The notes beneath the pieces were generated by a model, which searched no databases, was not told the DNA's origin, and worked only from the letters and a program-made list of their open reading frames with translations. Positions 46,394 through 57,079 of a stretch of DNA of 64,000 bases are shown in pieces. Source of the DNA: Methylophaga sulfidovorans (lineage in GTDB: Bacteria; Pseudomonadota; Gammaproteobacteria; Nitrosococcales; Methylophagaceae). The translations under genes and the position numbers were made by a program. The stretch's first letter is position 1; each line of letters begins with the position of its first letter. Location of the stretch: positions 43,157-107,156 of the forward strand of contig NZ_FOSH01000010.1 of assembly GCF_900114205.1 (NCBI RefSeq), given 5' to 3'.

Positions 46394-46738
46394 ATGGCAT
46401 CGTTTGAGTTGTTTTCTCAATAACAAATTCTCTCTATAAAGCTCATCCACCAATTGCTGATTGATATGCAAGGCCAGAATTTCTCCACTGGTAAATTTCT
46501 CTCCAGATGGTGACCAGAGATAACCATTACCAAAAGACCAATCTTCAAAACAATGACGTCTGCCAATTCGTGGCATCTTACCAGCAAGCAATAACAGACA
46601 CTCAATAATCACTTTGGGGGCACAGTTTGTTCGCTCATAACGGGCCACAGTTCTTGAAGATAATTCCAGATACTCAGCTACTTGTTTCTTTGTCATTCGG
46701 GCTGCATAACGGGCCTGTTTATATGTCATTTTCATCAT
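46376..46738 (-). CDS. Phage-type HTH protein (DUF3653-like)
   Basis: 120 aa. N-terminal helix-turn-helix: YKQARYAARMTKKQVAEYLE then LSSRTVARYERTNCAPKVII. C-terminal part FEDWSFGNGYLWSPSGEKFT then SGEILALHINQQLVDEL recalls the DUF3653 phage protein family found in filamentous and satellite phages of vibrios and relatives (family name from memory). Basic C-terminus. Lies between two ~60-bp inverted repeats and next to a dif-like site, so is probably cargo of a Xer-dependent element. Confidence 0.7.
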   Translation of the reverse strand: MMKMTYKQARYAARMTKKQVAEYLELSSRTVARYERTNCAPKVIIECLLLLAGKMPRIGRRHCFEDWSFGNGYLWSPSGEKFTSGEILALHINQQLVDELYRENLLLRKQLKRCHKKRSG

Positions 46739-46830
46739 AAAAACTGCTGATTCGCCAGCCAGAATAGGCCGGTTTGTATGAAAGCTTGTAAATGCTCACA
46801 TCGCTTATTGAAAACATTCTTATCTATACT

Positions 46831-46858
46831 ATTTTACATAATATATATTATACGAACT
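46831..46858 (-). other. dif: dif-like XerCD recombination site
   Basis: Read on the minus strand: XerC arm AGTTCGTATAA, centre TATATA, XerD arm TTATGTAAAAT. E. coli dif is GGTGCGCATAA, TGTATA, TTATGTTAAAT: 23 of 28 positions agree, with the XerD arm differing at one position. Either the chromosomal dif (then the replication terminus lies here) or an attachment site left by an element that integrates by XerCD. Confidence 0.7.
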
Positions 46859-46995
46859 ATAGAATGTGTAAAAATGAGAGACGAATGGCTCGACTTTCCA
46901 GATACTCAGATCATGCTTTTGGATATTCTTATAATATGACTTATGACAAATCGCTCATTGTCATTGAGGATGTTTTTAATGTCGTTTTGCAGCTG

Positions 46996-47058
46996 TTCAA
47001 AATTTAAAATCTGACATTTATTTCGGGTAATCACCCTGCAGATTTTTAAATTCAAAAC
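46996..47058 (-). repeat. ~60-bp inverted repeat, right copy
   Basis: TTCAAAATTTAAAATCTG, then TTTCGGGTAATCACCCTGCA, then GATTTTTAAATTCAAAA. Its reverse complement is the 46287-46345 block. The first 18 nt are identical between copies, and the GGGTAAT-ACCCTG core differs at one position. Confidence 0.85.
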
Positions 47059-47122
47059 TCATTACTGGATACTTTTTTACTACCTGTTTTATTTATCAGT
47101 CCGACAATTATGATCCAGTGAA

Positions 47123-47263
47123 TCAGATCTCAAATTCAGATTGATCGATATTCAAAGATCGTTTGCTGACATCATTAGTTGTTTTCCAGTTTTGGTATTC
47201 TTCTCGATGCTGGGTTAAATATTCAATATCAACATTTTGGCCGGTTCGTTGACTGTCGCAAAT
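47123..47263 (-). pseudogene. Orphan C-terminal gene fragment
   Basis: A 46-codon open frame without a start codon. It reads SQRTGQNVDIEYLTQHREEY then QNWKTTNDVSKRS and ends DQSEFEI. Hydrophilic, protein-like composition, and bounded by stops. I do not recognise the parent family. It may be the 3' remnant of a gene broken when the neighbouring element inserted or was lost. Confidence 0.35.
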
Positions 47264-47441
47264 CTACTGCAAGCTATTAAAATTATTTGAATTTTTAACT
47301 CATGATTAAGTTGATAATAACTATTCTGGCCGCTTCAGTGGCCGGATGATTAAAACCATTTCAAACTGTTTTGCCCCTATACCGTACACAACCTCCCCTA
47401 AAGAGTAGACTGGCTGTTCGTTTAAAAGGGAGAGAAAGAGA

Positions 47442-48494
47442 ATGATTCAATCTGTAAAAGATGATAGTCGAGGGCCTTCTGGTCCACCAGACCTGTTTGA
47501 ATTAATGAAAAAGTTGACTGGTGGCGGCCGCGGCCGCTCGCGAGGCAAGTTCGGTGGCGGCTTTATTGCCGTTATCCTGCTTATTCTGCTGGTTTGGGCC
47601 GTAATGACCTCTTTTTATACTGTGCAACCAGAGCAACGCGCTGTAGTGAAACGATTCGGTTCCGTCACCGGTATTACTGATCCTGGTCTGCATTTCAAAA
47701 TTCCTTTTGGTATTGATCAGATACAACTGGTCGCCACCGAACGTGTGCTGAAACAGGAATTTGGCTTTCGCACTCGGGGAACCCGTCAGGGAGAAAGCTC
47801 CACCTACAGTGCTGCCGAATTTGAAGACGAGTCACTCATGCTCACCGGCGATCTCAATATGATCGATGTCGAGTGGGTGGTGCAATACCGCATTGATGAC
47901 CCTATCAAGTTTCTATACCAAATGCGTGAGCCGACTCGTACTCTTCGCGATATTTCTGAGTCAGTTATGCGTCGTATCGTCGGTAATATGCTGGGCTCTG
48001 AAGTACTGACTATCGGTCGGGTAGAGATTCAACAGAAGGCTGGTGATGAGATTCAGGAAATACTCGACCAGTACGATGCCGGAATCCGTATCAGTACAGT
48101 TGAAATGCAGGACGTGGTACCGCCACCGGCTGTTCAACCTGCTTTCAATGAGGTGAACGAAGCACGTCAGGAACGTGAACGAATGATTAACGAAGCACAA
48201 AAACGGGTTAACCAGGAGATTCCAAACGCTGAAGGTGCTGCCCTTCGTACTGTAGCCGAAGCTGAAGGTTATGCCACAGAACGGGTAAACCGTGCCGATG
48301 GTGAAAGTACACGCTTTAGTGCCGTTTTGCATGAATACCAACAGGCACCAACAGTGACACGCTCACGCCTGTATCTGGAAACGTTAAATGAAATCCTGCC
48401 AAATATTGGTCAGATTTTGGTCGTACAAGATGGCCAGATGACACCACTGCCATTGCTTAATGTTAATCGTAACGCCATTGGAGGTGACAAATGA
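47442..48494 (+). CDS. hflK: HflK, FtsH-modulating SPFH membrane protein
   Basis: 350 aa. N-terminal Gly/Arg-rich cytoplasmic tail (GGGRGRSRGKFGGG), one TM helix (FIAVILLILLVWAVMTSFYT), then the SPFH domain (VQPEQRAVVKRFGSVTGITD, LMLTGDLNMIDVEWVVQYRI) and a coiled-coil rich in REREN-type repeats. HflK and HflC assemble into a cage around FtsH and restrain its proteolysis. Overlaps hflC by 4 nt. Here the pair is not with hfq-hflX, the common context. Confidence 0.95.
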   Translation: MIQSVKDDSRGPSGPPDLFELMKKLTGGGRGRSRGKFGGGFIAVILLILLVWAVMTSFYTVQPEQRAVVKRFGSVTGITDPGLHFKIPFGIDQIQLVATERVLKQEFGFRTRGTRQGESSTYSAAEFEDESLMLTGDLNMIDVEWVVQYRIDDPIKFLYQMREPTRTLRDISESVMRRIVGNMLGSEVLTIGRVEIQQKAGDEIQEILDQYDAGIRISTVEMQDVVPPPAVQPAFNEVNEARQERERMINEAQKRVNQEIPNAEGAALRTVAEAEGYATERVNRADGESTRFSAVLHEYQQAPTVTRSRLYLETLNEILPNIGQILVVQDGQMTPLPLLNVNRNAIGGDK

Positions 48495-49432
48495 AAACCT
48501 CAGTACTTGCTTTAGTCGCCGTGCTTGTCATCATCATTGGTAACCTGACTCTCTACACCGTAGATGAAGCCCAACAAGCTATTGTGGTCCAGTTCGGTGA
48601 ACCGGTAGGTGATGTAATTAATGAGCCGGGCCTTAAATTCAAACTCCCCTGGCAGGATGTACGCTATTTCGACAAACGCCTGCTGGTCTGGGATGGTGAT
48701 GTAACGCAGATTCCTACACTGGGCCGTGAGTTTATTCTTGTCGATACCACGGCACGCTGGAGAATCACCGATCCCCTACTCTTTTTAACCAGTGTTCGGG
48801 ATGAATCCGGTGCACGTACACGGCTCGACGACATTATCGACTCTGTGGTCAGAGACATGGTCTCCTCTACTGAACTGGAAGAGATTGTTCGTTCAAAAGA
48901 CTGGCAAGTGAATGTTGAAGAGCTGGATGATCCTGCCTTGGCAGAGCGTAGTGACGTCAACTTGGAGAAGCAACCTAAACTAGGTCGTGAATTGCTGGAA
49001 GCCGGTATTCTGAAACGAGCTCGGGATTCTATGCCTGCTCTGGGGATCGAACTTGCTGATGTGCGTATTAAACGGGTCAATTACATTCAATCTGTTCGTC
49101 GTCAGGTAGAAAGTCGCATGATTGCAGAACGTCAGTCTATTGCTGAACGTTTCCGTTCTGAAGGCCGTGGCCGTAGCCAGGAAATCCTCGGTAATATGGA
49201 ACGTGATCTTCGTCGCATTCGCTCTGAAGCGGCTCGTGACGCCGAGAAAATTCGTGGTGAAGCGGATGCTAAAGCGACCCAAATCTATGGCAATGCCTTC
49301 GGTGCCGACGCTGAGTTCTATTCCTTTTTCCGTACACTGGAAAGCTACCGAGCTTTAGGTCAGAACAGTACGCTTATGCTCAAAGCTGACTCCGACTTCT
49401 TCCGTTATTTAGAAGAGCCGCAAGCTCAGTAA
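48491..49432 (+). CDS. hflC: HflC, FtsH-modulating SPFH membrane protein
   Basis: 313 aa. TM helix VLALVAVLVIIIGNLTLYTV, SPFH domain DEAQQAIVVQFGEPVGDVIN and KRLLVWDGDVTQIPTLGREF, then VRRQVESRMIAERQSIAERF and SEGRGRSQEILGNMERDLRR coiled coil, ending in the conserved FYSFFRTLESYRAL. Full length. A weak hairpin (49451-49473) follows the stop but lacks a T run. Confidence 0.95.
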   Translation: MKTSVLALVAVLVIIIGNLTLYTVDEAQQAIVVQFGEPVGDVINEPGLKFKLPWQDVRYFDKRLLVWDGDVTQIPTLGREFILVDTTARWRITDPLLFLTSVRDESGARTRLDDIIDSVVRDMVSSTELEEIVRSKDWQVNVEELDDPALAERSDVNLEKQPKLGRELLEAGILKRARDSMPALGIELADVRIKRVNYIQSVRRQVESRMIAERQSIAERFRSEGRGRSQEILGNMERDLRRIRSEAARDAEKIRGEADAKATQIYGNAFGADAEFYSFFRTLESYRALGQNSTLMLKADSDFFRYLEEPQAQ

Positions 49433-49631
49433 ACCATTGCCTAACAGAGTGTCATGCCCAGCTTGGGTGTGACGCTTTGGACGGTGGGCAAAGCCCTAAT
49501 CCATAGGTTATCATTTAAATGAGGATGTGTATATAATGTATTGATTTATATTATATTTACGCTATTTAATGCGTCTAATTAAGAGGCGATTCAATTACCA
49601 TTCTTAACCTTTTACACGTTTTTTTCTGTCA

Positions 49632-52600
49632 TTAAACCTTGCCTCCTACTCCTTTAAATTTCTCAACAAAAGCAGCAATCCTTTGAAACACGTTCTGTTT
49701 CTTAGTCAGGTATTGTGGATTTAATGGACTCATCTTGGGCAGAATGGTGTTCAATTCTGTACCTGCATCACTAGCGAACTCTCTTTTTAGTGATGTTGTA
49801 ATGTAACGCCGTGCTTCTTCAGAATTCAGGTTTTCAATGTTAATCAGTTCCTCAGCCTCACGTTGTTGCTCGGCTTGGGCAAAGACAAAGAAGGCTTCAA
49901 TGACACTGGCTTTTTCGCCAATCTGGTCAAGATCGGTTTGATTGATAAAGTCAACCACCAAGCTTTCCTTGGCACGGTTACCTAGGCTTGCACGAATAAC
50001 GCGGCGAACTTCATCCACCAAGTCTGCTTTGCTTTTGTTCTTTTTGTTGTGCTCAAAAATCAGCTCAAGAATGTAATCTAAGTTAATCTCTTGAGATTTA
50101 AGCAGATCAACTTCAAACACGACATCATCCCAGTCGATGGTGGATTTTTCTTTATCTTCGGCTGACTTTTGGCGACGCTGCCATTCACGGATGTCATTAT
50201 AGGTCGAGCGATAATCCTGAACCTTACGCTCAGTAGGCAAACGTATACTTTGCAACTCAGCCAACTTATCATCATCAAGGTAATGCTCGACTTTAAATGC
50301 TTCAACTGCTTCAGAATCACTTATATCAACGCTTTGCAGTGCTTTCAAACTGGCGAACTCATCGTAGTTTTGCAGGATATTCTCAACTCGTAGATATTCG
50401 CCAAAGAGTTTGGCAAAGGCTTTCTTGTCGGCTTCTTTTTCAATGTTGGATGGATCAGGAAAGCGCTGCTCCAGTTCACTAACCACTTCCATAAAGCCCC
50501 GCCTTGCTTCACCAGTAATCACATCGGTAAAGCCCTCCATGTATTCGGTATAGCTTTTTTCTAATACTACGTTTTTGGTGTTGCTATTACCAAATAAGGT
50601 AATGGCTTCCACCGTGGCTTTTTCCAAATCACGGAAGGTGACAATATTGCCAAAGGTTTTGGTTGCATCATAAATACGGTTGGTGCGCGAAAAAGCCTGC
50701 ATCAGCCCGTGATAACGCAGGTTTTTGTCAACAAATAAGGTGTTGAGAGTTGGGGCATCAAATCCGGTCAGAAACATACCAACAACAATCAACAAGTCGA
50801 CGGTTTCTTCTGGTGGTAGTTTATTACCATGGTCATCCTCGCCTTTTACCCGTTTTGCTAAATCGCGGTAATAGTTTTGAAAGCCATCACTATCAACGCT
50901 AAAACTTGATTTGAAGTGGATGTTATAGTCAGCAATCGCTTTATTCAAAAACTCCTTAGCACTGCTATTCATGGCAGAGACATCAAAGCTCTCATCAGCA
51001 ATAGCGCCGATCATCCCTTGCTCTTCGTTAGCTGCAAACGAGAAGATAGTGGCGATTTTAAGTGGTTTCTCACCACCTTTCTGTAGTTGGGTGAGTGACT
51101 CATAGTAAAGCTTCGCTGACTCAATAGTGCTCACCGCAAACATGGCATTAAAGCCTCGAGCGCCGGGTTGTAAACGATGGGTTTTTTGGCGATAGTTTTT
51201 TAGAATGTACTCTGATATTTCACGGATCCGTTCAGGATGTAACAGTGCTTCTTTGTTTTCTGCAGCATTGAGCTTTTGTTCATCCTGCTCGGTTTCAATG
51301 GCTTTAAACTTAACGCGGACATCGTTGTAATCCACCTTAAATTTGAGCACCTTTTCATCCCGAATGGCATCGGTAATGACGTAAGAATGTAACTCCTGCC
51401 CAAACACGCTAGCGGTCGTTTCAGCACCCGATGCGTTCTCGGGAAAGATAGGTGTGCCAGTAAAACCAAATTGATAATACTTTTTAAATTTCTTTTGAAG
51501 ATTCTTCTGCGCTTCACCAAACTGGCTGCGATGGCATTCATCGAAGATAAAGACCACCTGCTGCTTATAAACAGCAAGATCTCCTTCACTTTTCATCAGA
51601 TTGTTGAGCTTTTGAATGGTGGTGACGATAATTTTGTTGTCGTCTTTGGCAAGATTTTTCTTTAAGGCTGCGGTGTTTTTAGAGCCATTAACGCTATCAG
51701 GTGAGAAGCGTTGATATTCCTTCATAGTTTGGTAATCAAGGTCTTTGCGGTCTACAACAAAAAATACCTTATCAATGAACTCAAGCTCAGTGGCAAGACG
51801 TGCCGCTTTAAAACTGGTCAGCGTTTTGCCTGAGCCTGTGGTGTGCCAGATAAAGCCACCGCCTTCTGGCTTGCTCCAGGTTTTAGCTTGAAACGAGCTG
51901 TTTATCTTCCATAATATCCGTTCGGCCGCGGCGATTTGATATGGGCGCATCACCAGCAGCGTATTGCTACTATCAAACACGGCATAATGTAGCAGCACTT
52001 TCAGCAACGTGTTTTTTTGGAAAAAAGTGGCAGTAAAATCCTTGAGGTCTTTTATCAGACTGTTATCGGCCTTCGCCCAGTTCATGGTGAAGTCGAAGCT
52101 GTTTTTGTTACGACTGACAGTGTTGGCAAAATATCGGGTATCGGTGCCGTTGGAAATCACAAATAACTGTAGATATTTATACAGAGAATGTTCGCTATTA
52201 AAGCTTTCCTTGCTGTAGCGATGTACCTGATTAAAGGCTTCTCGGATAGCCACCCCACGCTTTTTTAGCTCAATCTGAACCAAAGGCAAACCATTAACCA
52301 AAACGGTGACATCATAACGATTGGCATGACTACCAGTTTGCTCAAACTGTTTGATGACCTGGACTTTGTTACGGGCGATATTGTTTTTATCAAACAAGTA
52401 AATGTTTTGAATACGGCCATCATCAAACACGAAGTCATAGATATAATCATCATGTACTTTGCGAGTTTTATCGGTGATGCCATCACTGGGTTTGTCCAGA
52501 TAGGTTTCAACAAACCGCGCCCATTCTCCCTCTGAAAATGTCACGTTATTCAATGATTGTAATTGCACACGGACATTTGCGAGCATCGCCACTGGATGAT

Positions 52601-52763
52601 TCAAGCCGGGAACCAGCTCATACCCTTGATTCACGAAATCCTGAACCAGCTCACGTTCTAAATCACCCTCGCTTTGGTAGCTTTCAGCAACTTCCCATTG
52701 CTTCTCGTACTTATCTAAAACGATGAAGTTTTTCGACTCAGCGATGGCTCTGTAGCTTGTCAT
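49632..52763 (-). CDS. hsdR: Type I restriction enzyme R subunit (HsdR)
   Basis: 1043 aa, full length. N-terminal nuclease motif [12 protein letters not shown] (the E-x-K of PD-(D/E)xK, with the Asp upstream). Translocase: [20 protein letters not shown] (Walker A), [12 protein letters not shown] (DECH box), [26 protein letters not shown] and [10 protein letters not shown] (motif VI). C-terminal helical domain binds HsdM. The GTP-independent DNA translocase/endonuclease of the system. Its ATG overlaps the rhuM stop by 4 nt. Confidence 0.95.
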   Translation of the reverse strand: MTSYRAIAESKNFIVLDKYEKQWEVAESYQSEGDLERELVQDFVNQGYELVPGLNHPVAMLANVRVQLQSLNNVTFSEGEWARFVETYLDKPSDGITDKTRKVHDDYIYDFVFDDGRIQNIYLFDKNNIARNKVQVIKQFEQTGSHANRYDVTVLVNGLPLVQIELKKRGVAIREAFNQVHRYSKESFNSEHSLYKYLQLFVISNGTDTRYFANTVSRNKNSFDFTMNWAKADNSLIKDLKDFTATFFQKNTLLKVLLHYAVFDSSNTLLVMRPYQIAAAERILWKINSSFQAKTWSKPEGGGFIWHTTGSGKTLTSFKAARLATELEFIDKVFFVVDRKDLDYQTMKEYQRFSPDSVNGSKNTAALKKNLAKDDNKIIVTTIQKLNNLMKSEGDLAVYKQQVVFIFDECHRSQFGEAQKNLQKKFKKYYQFGFTGTPIFPENASGAETTASVFGQELHSYVITDAIRDEKVLKFKVDYNDVRVKFKAIETEQDEQKLNAAENKEALLHPERIREISEYILKNYRQKTHRLQPGARGFNAMFAVSTIESAKLYYESLTQLQKGGEKPLKIATIFSFAANEEQGMIGAIADESFDVSAMNSSAKEFLNKAIADYNIHFKSSFSVDSDGFQNYYRDLAKRVKGEDDHGNKLPPEETVDLLIVVGMFLTGFDAPTLNTLFVDKNLRYHGLMQAFSRTNRIYDATKTFGNIVTFRDLEKATVEAITLFGNSNTKNVVLEKSYTEYMEGFTDVITGEARRGFMEVVSELEQRFPDPSNIEKEADKKAFAKLFGEYLRVENILQNYDEFASLKALQSVDISDSEAVEAFKVEHYLDDDKLAELQSIRLPTERKVQDYRSTYNDIREWQRRQKSAEDKEKSTIDWDDVVFEVDLLKSQEINLDYILELIFEHNKKNKSKADLVDEVRRVIRASLGNRAKESLVVDFINQTDLDQIGEKASVIEAFFVFAQAEQQREAEELINIENLNSEEARRYITTSLKREFASDAGTELNTILPKMSPLNPQYLTKKQNVFQRIAAFVEKFKGVGGKV

Positions 52764-53800
52764 TTCTTAGCATCCTTGTTGTGCAACAGTTTTTTTATTG
52801 CTCGGTCAAAGTCAGACTCAATACTTTGTTGCTTGTTGAATTGCTCGTATTCTTGAAACGCCTTATTTTCAGCGTCTTTGCGTGATATTCGTCCGTAACC
52901 TTCTAAAATTTGGTACTCATTAAATGCCAAAAACTTATCTACGCTGGCCGCAAAGGCTTCCATGGTGAAGGTATTACGCCGTTCAATGATGCCTTCAATA
53001 TAATCAAAGAACGATGATACAGTTCGCTCCAGCTGTTTGATCTCTTGCTCAGATAAGTAGTTCTTGGCAACAATAGTGTCGGACTTTAACACTCTACCTT
53101 TTGGCGCATTCTTGAACGTGGTCATGCCCATTAACGGCTTACTGGCATCAGCTTTTAACGAAATGATTTCAGCTGCAGTATGGCCGGTAATGGCAAAATG
53201 AAATTTGTCCTGCACATGGGCATAAAACAAACGCGTGGTTTCAGATTTAGAATCATAATCAATACTACACTCGGCAAAAATATCAGTGATTTGTTGATAA
53301 ATTCGGCGCTCACTGGCGCGAATAGAACGAACACGTTCAAGTAGCTCTTTGAAGTAGTCCTTACCGAAATAACGGCCATTTTTTAGGCGCTCATCATCCA
53401 TGGCAAAGCCTTTGATGATGTATTCTTTAATCAGCCCTGTGGCCCAAATACGAAACTGTGTTGCTTGCCTTGAGTTAACCCGGTAACCAACCGAGATCAC
53501 TGCATCAAGGTTGTAATACTTAACCTTTTTAGTTTGTGTTTTCCCAGCAATAGCACCGTGTTCAGTGGTAGTTTCCAAAATGGAAATAACCACTTCAGGG
53601 TTTAACTCTCCACTTTCAAAAATATTCTTCAAATGTTTGGAAATAGCCGGCACACCCACACCAAATAGCGCCGCCATTCGGTCTTGCGTTAACCAAATAG
53701 TTTCATTACTAAGCAACACCTCAACTTTAATATCTCCACTCGGTGCGGTGTAAAGCAAAAACTCTGTGGTTTGATCTTGTAGACTGAGCTTATTAGTCAT
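52760..53800 (-). CDS. rhuM: RhuM-family protein
   Basis: 346 aa. [20 protein letters not shown] then [15 protein letters not shown] at the N-terminus is the hallmark of RhuM (a pathogenicity-island protein of Salmonella), followed by [20 protein letters not shown] and [20 protein letters not shown]. The N-domain has a winged-HTH look ([20 protein letters not shown]). RhuM genes often sit within type I RM loci between hsdS and hsdR; the role is unknown. Start overlaps the small 40-aa ORF. Confidence 0.93.
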   Translation of the reverse strand: MTNKLSLQDQTTEFLLYTAPSGDIKVEVLLSNETIWLTQDRMAALFGVGVPAISKHLKNIFESGELNPEVVISILETTTEHGAIAGKTQTKKVKYYNLDAVISVGYRVNSRQATQFRIWATGLIKEYIIKGFAMDDERLKNGRYFGKDYFKELLERVRSIRASERRIYQQITDIFAECSIDYDSKSETTRLFYAHVQDKFHFAITGHTAAEIISLKADASKPLMGMTTFKNAPKGRVLKSDTIVAKNYLSEQEIKQLERTVSSFFDYIEGIIERRNTFTMEAFAASVDKFLAFNEYQILEGYGRISRKDAENKAFQEYEQFNKQQSIESDFDRAIKKLLHNKDAKK

Positions 53801-53915
53801 GGGTCAGCTCCCCAACGACATCGGCAATATGTACTTTTTGAACCCTGCGCTTTTGTGGAAACACGAATGTCTGGTTATCGCTACTGCTATAGCGAGTTTG
53901 CTTCATATTTGTCAT
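53793..53915 (-). CDS. Small 40-aa protein in the hsd-rhuM operon
   Basis: Starts at the ATG at 53915, which has AAGGAAGGA 4-6 nt upstream, the strongest ribosome site in the locus. Sequence MTNMKQTRYSSSDNQTFVFP then [20 protein letters not shown]. Stop overlaps the rhuM ATG, so it should be translationally coupled. Hydrophilic, no membrane segment, basic centre. I do not recognise it. The longer frame up to 54068 has no comparable start. Confidence 0.6.
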   Translation of the reverse strand: MTNMKQTRYSSSDNQTFVFPQKRRVQKVHIADVVGELTHD

Positions 53916-53974
53916 CAGATCCTTCCTTGAATTTGATTTAATAAATGAACGGTTTGAATGGAAAAATAACTCAA

Positions 53975-54008
53975 CTATGAGTGCTCTACATCCTCTGAGC
54001 TCACATAG
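53975..54008 (-). other. Imperfect hairpin in the hsdS-small ORF gap
   Basis: Arms CTATGAGTGCTC and GAGCTCACATAG pair with two mismatches around a 10-nt loop. It lies 60 nt before the small ORF. No T run follows, so it is not a standard terminator; it may shape mRNA stability or translation. Confidence 0.35.
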
Positions 54009-54069
54009 CTTCTTTTCTACTTGGAAGGTAAGACTTTGCAGGATAATCCTTCCGAACATCAGAGACATC

Positions 54070-55263
54070 TCAAGCCACTTCCTTAGCAGCTGGCTTTGGG
54101 AAGCTCAGCAGTAAATCGCGATAATATTCGTATTGCTTCTGGCGTAGTTCGATTTCACGTGGTAGGCCTTCGGTGATGGAATTGGTTAGCGTGTCGAATT
54201 TGTCGAGGATAGTCGCCACGCGCCGTTGTTCATCTATTGTAGGCAATGGAATGGGTAATTTCTGTAGCTTGCCAACCGCCAGACCTGGTTGAGCAGAATG
54301 CGAAGCATATTGGTTGAGATTCATTACCGTTAACATATGAAAAGCCCAATTAATATCCACCTCACCGTTAGAAGTTACGACAACAGCATGTTCAGTGGCA
54401 TAGAATTGACCTTTCATTCTTTGAACATTTCCGCAAAGTGCTCCCTGACGACCAATCAGCAAATGCTCACCATCATGACTTTTGTTTTCAACAAAACCTC
54501 GAATGCCATTCCCACCGAAACATGGATAAGAATAGTCATTACTAGGATTCGGCTCTATTTTATTTGCTGAGATATGTTGTCCAGCACGCATTTGGAACAC
54601 ATCCCCCAACGTCTTCCACTCCACTTTCCCTTCTTCAAAACTCAACAACTTATCCCGATAGTAGTTGTATTGTTTTTTGCGTAGGCTAAGCTCGGCGGTC
54701 AGCTCGGCGGTCATGGCGGTAAATGTGTCCAATATGCGGACGATTTCGGCCTGTATTTCCAGCGATTTTTGGGAGGTGTCTGGACATGGAATGGGGATAT
54801 TTAGATTTTTAACGATCCCTGCATTGATGTTGGTCTGAGAGCCAGCACCGAGTGATTTTATATATTCGTATCGGCTTGATAAAAAATGAAACACATAGCG
54901 GTAATCGACAATCTGCTCATCTAGCTCTACGTTTGCACATGCTTGATTGGTTGTCATTGGAACCTTATTTATTCCAATTTTTCCGACAGTCGCTCCGTAC
55001 ATAGCAATAATAACGCAGTTTGCTGGGATCCATTTTGCGCTTGAGCTTTTGACCCCAGCTTCCGTAATTTTTACGCCAGTATCCCAGATTTCGCAAAAAT
55101 CAACTTCCTGAGTACGTAACCAAGGAATATCTCCATCGTAAAATTCAGAAACGCCAGTCTTAGGTGTGCCGCCAGAAGAAATCTTTACAGAAATTTCATC
55201 TAAAGTCTTCCACTCCACCGTGCCTCCATCTAGTAGCTTTTCAATAAATCTTGTACTACTCAT
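54070..55263 (-). CDS. hsdS: Type I restriction specificity subunit (HsdS)
   Basis: 397 aa with two target-recognition domains, each opened by a near-identical VEWKTL ([20 protein letters not shown] at about residue 14 and [20 protein letters not shown] near 214). TRD1 has [20 protein letters not shown]; each is followed by a helical spacer with [19 protein letters not shown] or [17 protein letters not shown]. These repeats set the spacing of the bipartite target. Overlaps hsdM by 4 nt. Confidence 0.93.
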   Translation of the reverse strand: MSSTRFIEKLLDGGTVEWKTLDEISVKISSGGTPKTGVSEFYDGDIPWLRTQEVDFCEIWDTGVKITEAGVKSSSAKWIPANCVIIAMYGATVGKIGINKVPMTTNQACANVELDEQIVDYRYVFHFLSSRYEYIKSLGAGSQTNINAGIVKNLNIPIPCPDTSQKSLEIQAEIVRILDTFTAMTAELTAELSLRKKQYNYYRDKLLSFEEGKVEWKTLGDVFQMRAGQHISANKIEPNPSNDYSYPCFGGNGIRGFVENKSHDGEHLLIGRQGALCGNVQRMKGQFYATEHAVVVTSNGEVDINWAFHMLTVMNLNQYASHSAQPGLAVGKLQKLPIPLPTIDEQRRVATILDKFDTLTNSITEGLPREIELRQKQYEYYRDLLLSFPKPAAKEVA

Positions 55264-56822
55264 GCTCCTTGCTCCTCGCCCTCAATCTCCGCCACTATCG
55301 CATCAATATCTTCACGCAGCTGAGTAATCTTGGCGACAGTGGTTTTGAGTTCGGCATTGAGCTGACTAATGTCGACTACTTCGCGACTATCTTTGGCTTC
55401 AACATAACTGCTCACAGAGAGATTGTAATCATTGTCAGCAATTTGTTCATTCGGGACTGACTTCGCAAAGTGCTCGATATTCTCTTTGCTATCGAATACC
55501 TGCATGATGTCCTCAATATGCTTATCTGTGAGTACGTTGGTATTCGTTTCTTTTTTAAAATAAGCCTCGCTACTGGCATCAATAAACTGGGTATTGGTGT
55601 CGGGTTTATGTTTAGAAAGCACCAGAATATTCACGGCGATAGTGGTGCCAAAAAACAGATTGGGTGCCAGAGAAATGACGGTTTCTACATAGTTGTTCTC
55701 CACCAAATACTTGCGGATTTTCTGCTCGGCACCACCGCGATAAAAAATACCCGGAAAGCAGACGATGGCAGCACGGCCTCTGCCAGATAGATAACTAAGT
55801 GCATGTAAAACAAAAGCAAAATCCGCCTTGGATTTCGGGGCCAGTACACCGGCTGGAGCAAAACGTTCATCGTTAATCAAGGTTGGATCATCTGAGCCAA
55901 TCCACTTCACCGAGTACGGCGGATTGGAAACGATGGCATCAAAAGGTTTTTCATCGCCAAAGTGAGGTTCTGTCAGGGTATTGCCCAGCTGCATATTGAA
56001 CTTATCGTAATTGATGTTATGCAAAAACATGTTCATACGAGCCAGATTGTAAGTGGTGTGATTAATCTCCTGACCGAAGAATCCCTCTTCAATAATATGG
56101 GCATCGAAATGCTTTTTGGCTTGTAGCAGCAGCGAGCCTGAACCACAGGCCGGATCGTAAATTTTATTGACACTGGTTTGTTTGTGCATAGCCAGTTGAG
56201 CGATAAGCTTAGATACATGCTGTGGCGTGAAAAACTCCCCGCCTGATTTACCTGCATTGGCGGCGTAATTGGAAATTAAATATTCGTAGGCATCACCGAA
56301 TAGATCGATATGGGCATCATCAAATTGGCCAAAATCCAAACCTGCCACACCTTTTAGCACATGAGCCAGGCGCTGATTTTTATCTTTTACGGTATAACCA
56401 AGGCGATTACTGGTAGTATCGAAGTCGGCAAACAAACCCTTGATATCGACTTCAGATGGATAACCACTAGCGGAGGTCTCGATGGCAGCAAAGATTGCAG
56501 CTAAATCGGTATTTAAGCTTTCATTGGTATTAGCTGCTTTCGTAACATTGATAAACAACTGGCTGGGATAAATGAAGTAACCTTTGGTTTTGATAGCATC
56601 GTCTTTGATTTCGGGGGTGATCACGCTATCGGGTAATTCAGCATAATGAATACTGTCGTCACCACCTTCTATATAAACGGCAAAGTTCTCGCTGATAAAG
56701 CGGTAAAACAGTGTACCGAGGACATATTGTTTAAAATCCCAGCCGTCTACCGCACCGCGAACATCGTTGGCAATAGCCCATATCTGACGTTGTAGGGCGG
56801 CGCGTTGTTGTGTGCTTGTCAT
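55260..56822 (-). CDS. hsdM: Type I restriction modification subunit (HsdM)
   Basis: 520 aa. N-terminal HsdM_N ([20 protein letters not shown] and [14 protein letters not shown]), then the N6-adenine methyltransferase core: [39 protein letters not shown] (SAM loop) and [14 protein letters not shown] (the NPPY catalytic motif). First gene of the hsdM-hsdS-orf-rhuM-hsdR operon on the minus strand. A 257-nt upstream gap likely holds the promoter. Confidence 0.95.
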   Translation of the reverse strand: MTSTQQRAALQRQIWAIANDVRGAVDGWDFKQYVLGTLFYRFISENFAVYIEGGDDSIHYAELPDSVITPEIKDDAIKTKGYFIYPSQLFINVTKAANTNESLNTDLAAIFAAIETSASGYPSEVDIKGLFADFDTTSNRLGYTVKDKNQRLAHVLKGVAGLDFGQFDDAHIDLFGDAYEYLISNYAANAGKSGGEFFTPQHVSKLIAQLAMHKQTSVNKIYDPACGSGSLLLQAKKHFDAHIIEEGFFGQEINHTTYNLARMNMFLHNINYDKFNMQLGNTLTEPHFGDEKPFDAIVSNPPYSVKWIGSDDPTLINDERFAPAGVLAPKSKADFAFVLHALSYLSGRGRAAIVCFPGIFYRGGAEQKIRKYLVENNYVETVISLAPNLFFGTTIAVNILVLSKHKPDTNTQFIDASSEAYFKKETNTNVLTDKHIEDIMQVFDSKENIEHFAKSVPNEQIADNDYNLSVSSYVEAKDSREVVDISQLNAELKTTVAKITQLREDIDAIVAEIEGEEQGA

Positions 56823-57079
56823 GCTTTTTTTGTTTCCGTTTTAATGTGTTCAATGATGGTAAAAACGATCTGTAACTGTTCGTTATAGCAGTCGCTTTGT
56901 TTTTATATTAATTAAGCAGATCATCTATCTGTCATTCAAACAACAGCCATAGCTGCGTTTAAGTGAGATATACCGGAGGTTATCACGAATTTACTATTCA
57001 CTTAGCTTTAAGTGATTTTAAGTTGAATTATAAATGTTTGACTCGAAAAGCAGCCAACATTAGCTATTGGTTTGATTTA

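Larger units (their letters stand above)
46739..47441. other. 703-bp AT-rich gap: dif-like site, repeat copy, decayed sequence
   Basis: No intact gene is supported. From left to right it holds the HTH gene promoter region, the dif-like site (46831-46858), the right inverted repeat (46996-47058), a 46-codon orphan open frame on the minus strand (47123-47263) and the hflK promoter region. A 71-codon frame at 46792-47007 runs through the dif-like site and is rejected. Confidence 0.7.

Noticed and set aside
46792..47007. 71-codon open frame
   Set aside because: It runs through the dif-like site and ends in the inverted repeat; composition follows AT-rich DNA.
49451..49473. Hairpin after hflC
   Set aside because: Stem has two G-U pairs and no T run; not called as a terminator.
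57003..57025. TTTAAG direct repeat resembling a PmrA box
   Set aside because: TTAA cores are 10 bp apart rather than 11, and the site does not precede a gene in the right orientation.
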